Source: Berberis thunbergii
Taxonomy: Eukaryota; Streptophyta; Magnoliopsida; Ranunculales; Berberidaceae
Direction of reading: 5' to 3'
DNA: 64,000 nucleotides
Assembly (NCBI GenBank): GCA_003290165.1
Contig: QNQO01006955.1
Coordinates: forward strand, 1 to 64,000
Below, piece by piece: positions 1 through 9,955 of the stretch. Under the pieces are notes generated by a model. It was not told the origin of the DNA. It worked only from the letters and a program-made list of their open reading frames with translations, and searched no databases. Position 1 is the stretch's first letter, and the number at the start of each line of letters is the position of its first letter. A program made the position numbers and the translations under genes.

Positions 1-1
1 A

Positions 2-1095
2 CACCCATTGGCGGGACATCCAGGTTGGAGACGAACACTTGCATTGCTAGAGAGGGGGTACTATTGGCCGCAGATACAGGAGGATGTAATGGCCTATGTT
101 AGAACATGTCTTATCTTCCAGCAAGATAAGGTTGAAAGAGATCGACCAGTAGGTTTACTAGAGCCCTTGCCTGTTCCGACTCATCCTTGGGAAAGTGTTT
201 CCATGGACTTCATTACTGGGTTGCCGAAAGCGAAGGATTTCAAGTGTATCCTTGTAGTTGTTGACTGATTCTCAAAGTATGTGACCTTTGTGCCGACCGG
301 ACTGACTTGCACAGCCGAAGATACGGCGCAATTGTTCCTCAAGCACGTAGTGAAGTATTGGGGACTTCCTGAAAACATTGTTAGCGACCGTGATGCTAGC
401 TTCACCGGAAAGTTCTGGAAGGAGTTGTTCAAGCTCTTGGGATCCAAACTTAATATGTCGACAAGCCAACATCCCAATCTGACGGACAGACTGAGCGCTT
501 TAATTCTATGTTCGAAGAGTACATTCGTCATTTTGTAAGTGCAAATCAGAAAAATTGGGTGGGACTACTTGATGTTGCACAATTCTATTTCAACTTACAA
601 AAGAGCTCAGCTACTCACTCCAGCCCTTTCAGTTGGTTACTGGTCAACCCCATTGACACACATACAATACTTATTGGATACCAAGGACCCAGCCCAAGAG
701 CTCTTGAATTTGTCAAAGCCTGGCAGAAAAAATTGAAGTTGCTCGAGCTTATCTTGAGAAAGCCTCCCATCACATGAAGAAATGGGCCGACAAGGAACGA
801 CAGATTGATCTTTTGAAGTCGGGGACTTGGTAGTGGTGAAGCTAGATATGTTCAACAAGTATAAAAGGACAGCTAGAGCACACAACAATCTGTTTCGCAA
901 GTATGAGGGACCGGTACAGATTATTGAGAAAGTCGACAAAGTCTCCTATTGCGTCAAGTTACCACATTGGCTCCGTTTCACCCATCCTGTCTTCCATGCA
1001 AGTAACTTGAAATCCTACCATGCAGATGCCACTGATCCCACAAGAAATGTATCTACACGAGCATTGCCTAGCATCCTACTAAGCCAGATCGAGAA
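2..1095 (+). pseudogene. Chromovirus (Ty3/gypsy) integrase, decayed, 5' part outside window
   Basis: Integrase catalyses insertion of retroelement cDNA into chromosomes. Seen: the zinc-binding end (GHPGW..., then C-x2-F where a second Cys is expected, codon 116-118), the catalytic core with SMDFITGLP and VSDRDASFTGKFW, and a C-terminal part (GDLVVVKL, YEGPVQII, HPVFHASNLKSYH). The frame is broken by TGA at 266-268, where the family normally has Arg (CGA to TGA fits), by a one-base loss in the C run near 472-475, and by further shifts around 640, 725 and 815. It is followed directly by the chromodomain and LTR. The gag, protease and RT of this copy must lie left of the window. The lineage looks Reina/Galadriel-like, but that is from memory of the family. 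Confidence 0.9.
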
Positions 1096-1278
1096 GTGGA
1101 AGAAATTTTAGCTGACCGCCTCATCAACAACACAGGCCCGAATAGAGAGTATTTGGTCAAGTGGCAGGATGAACCTTCTTCAGAGATAAGTTGGGAGCCA
1201 GTCGAGCATCTGCTGCTGTACCTCTCAAAGCTGGAAGAGTACTTGGAAAAGTTCGCTGCGAGGGCGTCAGTGAATTGA
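1060..1278 (+). pseudogene. Chromodomain at the C-terminus of the integrase
   Basis: Chromodomains on chromovirus integrases bind modified histone tails and steer insertion to heterochromatin. The frame reads EEILADRLINN, then REYLVKWQ and SWEPVEHL, the usual strand and helix signatures (YLVKW, SWEP). It ends at the stop near 1278, a few bases before the polypurine tract. It is one frame off from the upstream integrase C-terminus, so a frameshift lies around 1070-1095. The aromatic residues of the binding cage are only partly recognisable. Confidence 0.85.
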
Positions 1279-1289
1279 GTGTGGGAGAG

Positions 1290-1768
1290 TGTCAGGACTA
1301 GTACCATTGGTCAGGGAAATCAAGTTCAGAGAATTTTCAAGACTTTCCTAATGGTTTCAAAACTCAATGTTCCCTTTTGAAAAGTGCCCAAATGCTTAGC
1401 ATCTATATTATAGGGGGAAGGTTTGAGCTCTTGACTGTGAGGACGTGTTGTCTCCATTGCATAGTTGGGCCAGACTATACCGCTAGCATTTTTATTGTTT
1501 TCTTTGCATTTCTTTTCAACTTCAAACTTGTATTTCCATCGATCGATAGCATCGAACTAGTCTTGAGCAACGTCCTTTCCGAACGTTCCTCCCATTGTAA
1601 TCTATTAAATGTTAATGAAAGCTTTTGCTGACTATTTGCATTGTTATATTGTCTACAGATTGATATTGTGCATTCACAAGTTAATATTTGTGCCCGTCAA
1701 AGTAACTACTCATAGACTTACTAGTGAATTGGATAGCTAGTGCCGGCACGGATTGCTAGTCCGTGACA
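1290..1768 (+). repeat. 3' LTR of the left chromovirus
   Basis: A purine-rich tract (GTGGGAGAG, 1281-1289) directly after the chromodomain stop is followed by TGTCAGGACTAG, and the block ends CCGTGACA, giving 479 bp with TG...CA ends. Inside are a TATA-like CTATATTATAG (about 1402) and an AATGAAA signal near 1614. The flank begins GCAAG. The related segment at 18027-18031 reads ACAAG without an LTR, which fits a 5-bp target duplication. The 5' LTR is outside the window, so the pair cannot be compared. Confidence 0.75.
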
Positions 1769-2073
1769 GCAAGGAAGTTGGGTCAAATTGTACACAATAT
1801 AATAGGTTTCACCAGAATACCCATATCAAACATTATACATTAGACAAGTTTTTGAGTATGATTTTTCTTAATGATACCAATCGAGAATAGTGAGGAACCT
1901 GTTGAAATAAACGGCAATGATGACTACTTGCCACATGCGTATAATATGAGCGACCAAAAGATGTTTCGGTAAGGGACAAAACATGACTTTGATCTGGCAT
2001 TGACCAACGAACAAACATTTAATTGAATATGAGTATTTCTCACCAATTATTTACATTAAATAGCACATCTATT

Positions 2074-2447
2074 CAAGGATTGTGATTTCTTTTTTCGAGG
2101 GTAATTTTTTAAGTGGATTTTAAGAATATTTTGTTGAGCATAGAAAAACGTAAAAAAATTTGGTTTTAATTTTGAATCTATCAATATAATTTAAGTATTT
2201 TAAACTCATACATACTACATAAAGAGTCTCACATGACTCATAATGTCATACAAACTACATATTGCATAAGAATCAATTGTATAACAAAATTCTAGTATTA
2301 AACTAAGGTTATAACGGTTTAAAATGTACGAAAAATGAGAATGGCCTAATGGAAGAATAACTATTTCGGAGTTCGAAAGAAAATTTTGTAACTCAAAAAA
2401 TAAATATTTCTTGAAATTTCGCATTTTTCGAGAAATCAATTTCCTTG
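2074..2447. mobile_element. MITE with CAAGGA...TCCTTG ends, copy A
   Basis: 374-bp AT-rich element. The left end reads CAAGGATTGTGATTTC, and the reverse complement of the right end begins CAAGGAAATTGATTTCTCGA, so the ends are imperfect inverted repeats. It is flanked by ATCTATT and ATCTACT (7-8 bp duplication, one mismatch), which suggests a hAT- or Mutator-derived element. Related copies lie at 17265-17637, 18424-19189 and 18638-19014. No coding capacity. Confidence 0.8.
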
Positions 2448-2642
2448 ATCTACTGTTAGCTGAATTTGTGTTATTTTCTTTAAAATATCCTTTGACTAAG
2501 ATTAATTTTCATTACATTAATGTTTTATTTGTAGATGAAATCATGTTGTTAGTCAATAGTTTGTGTGCAACAAAAATGACTAACTAAACTATGAGGTTCG
2601 TGAACTCATCCTTTGTTGGTCAGTTGCTTTTCTGAGTTCTTA

Positions 2643-3038
2643 GGGCGTATTTGGTCACTCATTGGAATGAATTTGACCATTGGTAATTGTCATTACCATT
2701 AAATGGTTTAAGTTATTATTTGTTTGGTTTGGTATAAAAATGACCTAATGGGAAGGACCATTACAAATTTCATTGTAATGGGCATTCTTTCCCAAAACCC
2801 TATGAATGTTCATTACAATGCCCATTGTAATGGTCAACACTCCATTTGTCTTATTTATCTCCTTACCTAGCATAGATGCCACCTTACCCCCCATATATCC
2901 AAAATCCATGTTTGATAATTGATGGCATAATGGTAAAAACACCAAATTATTCTCATTCTTATTCCCATTCCAATTACCTCGAGTAACCAAACTTAGTAAT
3001 ATTTTCATCCCCATTTCATTGTGTAACCAAACATGTCC
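2643..3038. mobile_element. Tourist/PIF-Harbinger-type MITE, copy A
   Basis: 396-bp element. GGGCGTATTTGGTCACTC at the left pairs with GTGTAACCAAACATGTCC at the right as inverted repeats. TTA stands on both sides (2640-2642 and 3039-3041), the usual target duplication of PIF/Harbinger elements. The internal CATTACAATG-type repeats are also inverted. A second copy, at 19385, is split by element 1. Open frames inside it are not genes. Confidence 0.88.
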
Positions 3039-3227
3039 TTAGTCGAAGTGATGTGATATTTAACCCCAAGGTATGCATGCATTTTGTGTGTGTCATGTAC
3101 CTATATCTTTCATATCGTATTGTTGCTATGGTACCCCTACCTCTCATTGTAAAGTATTAGCATTCATAAGTTTTAATTACCAAACAATTGCAAGTGACGT
3201 GTTTGTACTTGAAATCAAATGAAGTAA

Positions 3228-3536
3228 CACTACACCATATTGGCATTTTTGTAACAACCCCCAAAACAGTATCACTTTTGAAGTGTAACAATTCACCTAA
3301 CAACTTTACATATTTTCACAAACAAATGATACAATAATAGTATCACCATGAAGAGTATGGTTATAAAAAGTGATACTATTCATGGTGATCCAACTTATTG
3401 TATCATTTTTTTTGTGTTACTGTTTTTCATTTTTTTTGACTAAATTTAGTTTTGATTTGAAATTGTTTGGTGATTGTAACATTTCAAAAGTGATACTGTT
3501 TGAGAGTTGTTACAAAAGTGCCAATTTGGTGTAGTG
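3228..3536. mobile_element. CACTA-ended MITE
   Basis: 309-bp element starting CACTACACCA and ending TGGTGTAGTG. The inverted repeats extend about 50 bases (GGCACTTTTGTAAC with GTTACAAAAGTGCC, then AGTATCACTTTTGAA). The 3-bp duplication TAA is at 3225-3227 and 3537-3539. The paralogous site near 30165 reads through without the element. The ends and 3-bp duplication fit a CACTA (En/Spm) derivative. It is palindromic enough to fold into a long hairpin. Confidence 0.88.
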
Positions 3537-3550
3537 TAATAGGTTAATGT

Positions 3551-4059
3551 TGTTAGAATATTTCAATAATATATATGTATATATGGTTATATAGAGCCTG
3601 ACAATATGAAAAGTTGGTGTTTCCACACTTTCAAATTCAAAAGACACGATCTATGACTAAGTGCCATTTTAAATAGGTGATTGCAAACTTTCAAAATTAG
3701 TGCCTTTCCCAATGGGTGCATTTGTTCAAATGATTGCAAACTTCACAATAGGTGTCTTTTAACTCTATAAATGGATTGCATTTTTCATCAGTTATGGATA
3801 TCTGAAATTGTTTAATAGACAATTTCAAACTTTCTCTTCTTTCTCATTACAATCATACACTTTTCTTATAGAAGTTTCTATGGGAATACTTCAAATTTGC
3901 TTTTTGCAGTTTCTAGACTTTGTTGTATCCTGGAAGTGATTTGCAAAGAACCATTTAGCCAAACTCAATTGAATGGGGGAAAATAACACTTTAAGGAAAC
4001 GATTCAAATCACACATCAAAATATTTTTGATTTGTTCTAATTTCTTTCATACTCCAACA
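3551..4059 (+). repeat. 5' LTR of Ty1/copia element, copy A
   Basis: Starts TGTTAGAATATTTC and ends ACTCCAACA, just upstream of a gag start. It matches 30179-30638 through most of its length. No primer binding site resembling the initiator-tRNA complement is visible in the short gap before the gag ATG at 4080. The element is cut off shortly after that start. Confidence 0.75.
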
Positions 4060-4079
4060 TCTTAAAGAGTTATTTTGCA

Positions 4080-4200
4080 ATGGAGAAAAAATATGATAAT
4101 ATGGCTATGAAGGTTATCAATCAAGATGAATATAAGTTACACAAGTTAGATTGAAACAAACTTTACTCAATGGAAGGACAAGGTGCGCTTTATGCTTAAT
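4080..4200 (+). pseudogene. Copia gag start fragment
   Basis: The ATG at 4080 opens a frame sharing NMAMKVINQD with the copia gag at 30661, but it meets a stop after about 24 codons (AGATTGA) and similarity to the other copy fades near 4190. Only the first tens of codons of gag are left. The sequence to the right belongs to the Tekay/Del-like LTR. Confidence 0.75.
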
Positions 4201-5569
4201 TCCATTACAGAGAGGAAGGCGTGATTCAAGGATCGAAGTGAGTGAAAATGAGGAAGAAAGTAAGAGATTATAACACTAGTAAGTTTTTTGTTGACTAATT
4301 TACTTACTTTTTTGAGTTTCTTCAATTTAAAACAATGATTTTAAAGTTCTTGGGAATTAAATGATTTTTAGAAAAAAATTTCTGGATTTAAAAAATTTAT
4401 TTCTAGATTTTTTTTGTGGAGTGCCTTACAAATTCAATAGGGGCAAATAGCCACCGAATTATAAACATACCCTTTATTTTTCCTTCTACCTCAGTAGCTT
4501 GCAACCTCCATTTTCACCGTCTGCGATCTTGTTTTGTTGATGTTTCTCCGCCCATTTCTTCGCCAAATTTCCTCATTTTCTTCCTCTTTTTCCCCTCTTC
4601 TTCTTGCTCGAGTTTTCAGCTTTAAAAATAGTAAAATCATAGTGTGTGAGCTCAACAGAGCTGGTTCTGACTGATCGAATAGGCATAGCTTTGATTAGCC
4701 CTTTCAGGGGGTTTGTAGCATCGGTTATAGGTCGAAAACCCACATGCAAAGGTGGTCGCTGGCTGGAAATTTAAAAAAAAAAATATGGAGAGTGAGGTTC
4801 ATCAATGATAATTTTGGGTTGTGATTTGCGGGTGAGCTTCGGTCCACAGTTAAGAGGTGTTAAGGAAACCTGTCAGCTGATTCCAGTGGATTCACGTGAG
4901 TATGACCCATTTAATTCAGTTTGAGTGTTAATTATGGGTCTGTTAATTATCGATCTGCATGTTTGTGTGGAGGTTTTTATGTCACGAGTTTAGGTAAGAT
5001 TGCTTAGAGTTTGATATGTTGCATGCTTAATAGGGATATTACGTTATATCAAAGTTGTGTTTGGTGTTTAATTGGTAAGTTTAAGTTAATCATTTGTACA
5101 GATGTTTTTTCTCGCCTTAATCACCTAGTTCAACTGGTGTTTGATGTATTGAGTTGCCTTTTTCTTGTTTATTGGACTGATCGTGCTTAATTCGAAAGTT
5201 ATCACATGTTTAGCATGAATGCAACCCCTTCAATGGAGTGGTTTCGGTAATTTAAATTATATATTTAGCTCCCTGATAATTAAGCATGCTATATTTATAT
5301 ATATATACACACTGGTGAATGTAACTAGAATGTTTAATTTGAAAGACATCTACATTGAGACCTTGAATTGAATTGCTATTGTATGCCTTTGATTGTGTAT
5401 TTGAACTCTATGTAAGAATTTGACTCTTATGAAGTATTGAAGAGTTTGCTTTCTATGTTGGTCCTTTGAGAATGAATTTATGGACTGAATTTCTTGAAAG
5501 GATATACATGATTGTAATTGAGTTGCATGTCCTGGACTCGTGTCTAGATCTCCTAATAGCATGTTCACT

Positions 5570-6545
5570 GATTTGTATTGGTGGTTTGTCAAACTTATAT
5601 ATATTTGTCATTTGACACGAATCTTTGACCATTAGTTGCGTGTCTGAATGTAGATGTGTTAGGCTTTCGTAAACACCATTTCAGTTTGTAATCTGTGTTT
5701 TAGAGCAAGATTTCTGTGACACTGTCGAACTTGTGTCCCAGATTTCTTGACAGCTGTTTCATTGATTTGTATTGGTGGTTTGGCAAACTTATAATTATCA
5801 GTTTGATACGAATCTTAGACCGTTAGTTGCATGTCTGAATGCAGATGTATTTAGGCTTTCGTAGAACTCCATTTCAGTTTGTAATTTGTGTTTTAGAGCA
5901 TGATTAGTGTGACACAGTCAGACTTGTGTCCAGATTTCCTGACAGCAGTTTCACTGGGTTGTATTGGTGTTTTGACAGACTTATTCTTGTCAGTTTGACA
6001 TGAATCTTAGACCGTTAGCTGTGCTTATGAATGCAGATTTGTTTATACTTTAGTATAACACAATTTGAGCTTGTAATCATTGTTTTAGAGCATGATTGTA
6101 TGTCACTGTAAGACTTGTGTCTAGATTTACTGATAGTAGTTTCAGTGTGTTGTATTGGTTGGCAGACTATACTTGTTAGTTTGACACTAATCTTAGACCT
6201 TTAGTTGTGTTTCTGAATGTAGATGCGTTTAGGCTATGGTAGAACACCATTTGAGCTTATAAGCAGTGTTTTAGAGAATGCTTTGTATGAGTCAGTCAGA
6301 CTAGTGTTCACATTTAATGACCTGATTTCATTTGTAAAATTGTGTTGACTATGAAAGAACGAAAATATAAAGGCTTATTCCATTAGTTTAGGCTATGGTA
6401 GAACACCATTTGAGCTTATAAGCGGTGTTTTAGAGAATGCTTTGTAATGAGTCAGTCAGACTAGTGTTCACATTTAATGACCTGATTTCATTTGTAAAAT
6501 TGTGTTGACTCTGAAAGAACGAAAATATAAGGCTTATGCCATTAG
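5570..6545 (+). repeat. Tandem array, about 190-bp units, with a final 159-bp near-identical pair
   Basis: The unit begins TTGTATTGGTGGTTT and contains ATCTTAGACC.TTAGTTG, CTGAATG.AGATG and GTTTTAGAGCATGAT. It recurs at about 5570, 5764, 5957 and 6148. The last piece (6229-6387) is repeated almost exactly at 6388-6545, so it is the most recent duplication. The array lies inside the probable Tekay/Del LTR. Confidence 0.85.
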
Positions 6546-6696
6546 TTTCGTATTCGAGAGTAGTTTTCGGATTGTCCTAGCTTTCTCACATATGACTTAC
6601 GGTTTGGAAGTTACATGCGTTTTATTACTGGCATTTCAGGTTGTCCAGTCTGACCATTGTAATATCGGTCCGTGTGTTTTACCATAGAATCCCCAG

Positions 6697-6896
6697 TTTT
6701 TGAACCTTTATGATTGTTCGACTCGAGGGACATTATTGTTGGGATTGGGGTCTGCTGGGACCCTGGTGTAGTCATGGACTTGTGAGGATTGCCAAGTCTT
6801 GAACCTGTATGAATTTTCGACTAGAGGGACATTATGTTGTGATTTGGGTCATGTTAAGACCCTAGTGTAGTTATGGACTTGTGAGGATTGTCTAGT
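6697..6896 (+). repeat. Two-copy tandem repeat, about 100 bp
   Basis: TTGAACCTTTATGATTGTTC through GGACTTGTGAGGATTG (6697-6797) recurs as TTGAACCTGTATGAATTTTC through the same end (6798-6896). GAGGGACATTAT and ACCCT.GTGTAGT are shared. It belongs to the same LTR as the array to its left. Confidence 0.8.
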
Positions 6897-7482
6897 TGAC
6901 TATTGTTACACATTTGTTATGTTAGACTTTGTATAGTCTCGTAGTACATGCATATCACTACAAGAAATCTATCTTTTACCAACAAAATTATTGCTACGAA
7001 AATTGATTTCCTTGTTAATATTGTAGCATTGTCAACGAATAAAAATTTCCTTGAAAAAACCATAAACTTGTTACTGTTTTTCAACAAAATATATTTTGTA
7101 GGAAACATTCCTTGTTAAATAGGTGGTGATAGTCACATAATTATTACATAATATACCCCTTAATTTATACATGTTAGTGTTTCGATTCTTATATTTTATA
7201 ATAATTATTTCGTTTTTATCTCTTTTCAGGATTTGCGCTTAAAATCATATTAAGACGACTGTATAAGGATTCACGTGGTGGTACAGAGTAGAGAGAGAAT
7301 TACTTAACCTAAAACCAAAACCTAAACCTATAAACTAAATCCATAAACCTAAGCCCAAAGCCTAAGCCTAAGCCCAATACCAACATCCACCAACATTCTC
7401 CCAACAACCATGTTCTCCCATGTTCTAACCCATGTTCTCCCAACAACCATGTTCTTCCATGTTCTATCCCATGGATCTTTCT

Positions 7483-7491
7483 CTATAAATA
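7483..7491 (+). promoter_or_regulatory. TATA box of the Athila-like LTR
   Basis: CTATAAATA about 1.4 kb before the LTR end, followed by purine-rich leader. It is a good match to plant TATA boxes and the likely start of the element's transcript. Confidence 0.55.
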
Positions 7492-7729
7492 GAAGAGAAT
7501 AGGATGAGAAGGGAGAGGAGAGAAGGGAAAAGAACATAATTGAAAATCAAAACCTCCTCCTCTCAAAGTGATTATCATCACAAGCCACCACTTTTCCAAC
7601 TCCACCACCACGCCCTACTCCTCTTCACTGTCCAAACAGATCACGAACCACCAACACCTCCGCCGAACAGCACCACAACAGGTCACGAACTACCACCCTC
7701 GCCAGAGCTCGCAACCGAGCAGAAACAGC

Positions 7730-7983
7730 CGCGAAAACAGGGAGTTTCCTCTCCCTGTTTCTTCGTTGAATTTGCAATTTTATTTGTATTTTCTTCACTT
7801 CGTTCTTCTTTGCAGGATCTAGGATCACGTTAAGGACGAAGGAAGCCGCGAGAATCAGGCCGGAACAGTCGCGACAGAGTCGCGAAAACAGGGAGTTTTC
7901 TTCCCTGTTTCTCTTTGTTTCAATTGCTATTTTTCCGTGGTTTTCTTCACTCTATCTCATCTTTTGCAGGTTCTAGCGTCACG
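7730..7983 (+). repeat. Direct duplication in the Athila-like LTR, period about 150 bp
   Basis: CGCGAAAACAGGGAGTTT followed by CCCTGTTTCT, a T-rich stretch, TTTGCAGG.TCTAG and TCACG appears at 7730-7835 and again at 7880-7983. Each copy ends in a pyrimidine tract plus TTTGCAGG, which looks like a splice acceptor. Confidence 0.8.
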
Positions 7984-8931
7984 AGGGAGTCGAGGGAAGC
8001 CGCGAGGATCGAGAACCAGGCTGCGAAAGCCGCCGTCTCGCTGGGGAAGACACCGGCTACTGTGCGGCACTGTAGTAGCACCGTAGCAGGGAGGGAAATT
8101 TGAATATAAATTCGATTTTGGCTATTTCCACCCCTTGATTTGTTCTGTACCACCACAGAGCGAATTAAGGGCCATTTCCTCGGGATTCGTGCACACCCAA
8201 TTGTCGATTTGCTGTTCGACACCATATCAAGTTTGTGACAAACCAATTGGGCTGTAAAAATTATTTTAAAGTTATTTTACTGAATGGTTTGCTTAATTGT
8301 CATTACAAGTTATTTCTGAATTTTGATAATTTGCTTCCACCTTGCATTTTCGAGTAAATAAACTTGATATGTTTGGTAGTTAGGATTACCCTTTATTAAT
8401 ATTCAAAGCAATGTGCTAAAAAAATTATTAAGCTTAAACTTTGATTAAGTGTACCCTAAAAAGACATTTAATACTTAGTAAAAGCATATTTGCTTGAAAT
8501 AACTTGTGAATGTTTGATAGAAACATGATATAAGCCTAATTGGATTATAACGATCATATATTCGGTGTAAGCAAGGGATTCTCATCCCTAAGCTTCTCGT
8601 ATTTAAATTCAGTAATTTAGATTTAAATATATTTTTGTTAGCTCATCGGTGAATCCAAGCCACACAAAATCCATTCCATCCATCTTATCATTTTATTTTG
8701 TTTTATTTTTCTTATCTTTAATTTATTTCTAGTTTAGATTTAGAAATGTTGTAACCCCATTTTCTCTAAATTAGTTTAATTAAATTCTAAATGGCAATTA
8801 CATCCACCTTCTTCGTGGGATCGACCCGTACTTGCCGTTGTCTACCAGTTAGGCACCCGTGCACTTGCGGTTATTACAAGTGGGTTAAATTATCCTGTTA
8901 ATTTAGGTTAGTTAAATCCGCATCAAGTTTT

Positions 8932-8949
8932 TGGCGCCGTTGCCGGGGA
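8932..8949 (+). other. Primer binding site, Athila type
   Basis: TGGCGCCGTTGCCGGGGA is the classic primer binding site of Athila-type elements. It lies six bases after the LTR end (8925). Confidence 0.9.
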
Positions 8950-9955
8950 AGGTTGCGTTGTAATTGAATTTAAGATTTATTTTCACTAATTAAAAAAAAA
9001 TCAGAAAATTAAAAAAAATTAAAAAATTAAAAAATTAAAAATTAAAAATTAAAAAAACAAAACAAAAACAAATTTATTTTTATTTTGTTCTTTTTACACT
9101 CATTTTGTGTTTGATTTTGCAGATTACACGCTTCTCGAGAAAATTAGACAATCCTGCAAAACATCAAGCAAATTTTTATTTTTTTTACTTTTTATTTTGT
9201 GAGGAGAGTTTTAATTTTAGTTTCACCTCGTTTTACGAGTGTGTGATGTAATAATTTTTTGAAAACTTTACTGTTTTTTCATTTTGTTTAAGTATAAAAA
9301 AAAAAAAACCCAAAATTTTCTAAGTCAAAAGAAGTTATAGGGAAACAATTTTAATTGTTACCCAATAATTTTATGATTTAGAAATCCGACTTCTAAGAAG
9401 ACCAAGACCAGTAAATTTATTTGCATGTGCTTGTGTGTTGATTGAAACGGATAAAAAGAAGTCGTACCTTTTTTGAATTGTGCTAACTTTTTGTGCAGAT
9501 TGGAATATGCACACTGTAAGTATTTCTATCACACGCAACGTATTAGCGACCAGGGTGCTTGGTGTAATTGTTTGAAATTGTGTGATTGGTTGTTTAATTT
9601 CTGTAATTGTGGATGCTAAACTTTAGTAATTCATAATAAGCAGACCCAGCTTATAAATAGAAACTGGTGGGACTTGATATCCCCACCTCATCACTCCAGC
9701 TGTGTGCAACCAATATCCTGACATAATTAAAATCAATTAGCAAGTTAGATAGAGCATTTTTTAGGTACGGTGTTCATAGGACAACCAAGACCGAGGTGAA
9801 TCCAATAATTTTTGTGTTGACTCAAGCTAAAAGTGACGATGGGTTTAATCATTCAATGAACTCCGAGAGGCCACTGCCACAAGGGTAATTACCCGGTACG
9901 CCGAGTCATAAGTAAGCTACGATCCACAAGAAGAATTGGTGTAACCAACAGTTTT

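Larger units (their letters stand above)
1770..4190 (+). repeat. Duplicated segment, copy A
   Basis: From AAGGAAGTTG onward this stretch matches 18030-19657 plus 29909-30780 in the same order: AT-rich leader, CAAGG-type MITE, Tourist-type MITE, spacer, copia LTR and copia gag start. The flank of the copia LTR is shared too, so the two blocks are paralogous copies of one locus and not two insertions. Differences between the copies are later insertions: a CACTA-type MITE only here, and a SINE, a nested MITE and a 10-kb retroelement only in copy B. No gene is seen in 1769-2073 or 2448-2639. Confidence 0.85.
4215..6955 (+). repeat. Probable Tekay/Del-type LTR, left part
   Basis: The AT-rich start with repeated TTTAGAAAAAAATTTC-like words, the pyrimidine-rich tract at 4480-4625 and the GTCGAAAACCCAC region resemble the long LTRs of Tekay/Del chromoviruses. 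The assignment rests mainly on the right end (see 15002-16828). The exact left boundary is not clear. No TG start with a matching target duplication was found, so this end may be truncated. No gene is seen. The reading frame at 4416-4625 is leader sequence. Confidence 0.5.
7128..8925 (+). repeat. 5' LTR of the Athila-like element
   Basis: It ends CCGCATCA at 8925, two bases before the primer site region. The tail holds the GGGATCGACCCGTACTTGCC stretch typical of Athila LTRs. The start is placed at TGATAGTCAC near 7128 because CACTA similarity ends there; this is an inference. Inside are degenerate CCTAAACC-type words (7308-7375), a duplicated CCATGTTCTCCCA block (7400-7475), a TATA box and a 150-bp duplication. 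Proline- and histidine-rich frames at 7540-7833 are not genes. Confidence 0.6.

Noticed and set aside
2745..3014. 89-codon minus-strand frame
   Set aside because: Lies entirely inside a Tourist-type MITE whose ends and TTA duplication are clear.
7308..7375. CCTAAACC-like words as a telomeric remnant
   Set aside because: The words are irregular (CCTAAAACC, CCTAAGCCC) and occur inside the Athila-like LTR; no true TTTAGGG array.
7540..7833. Pro/His/Thr-rich reading frame as a possible small protein
   Set aside because: It lies in the leader of an LTR just after the TATA box, overlaps a duplicated block and is not conserved between the duplicate copies.
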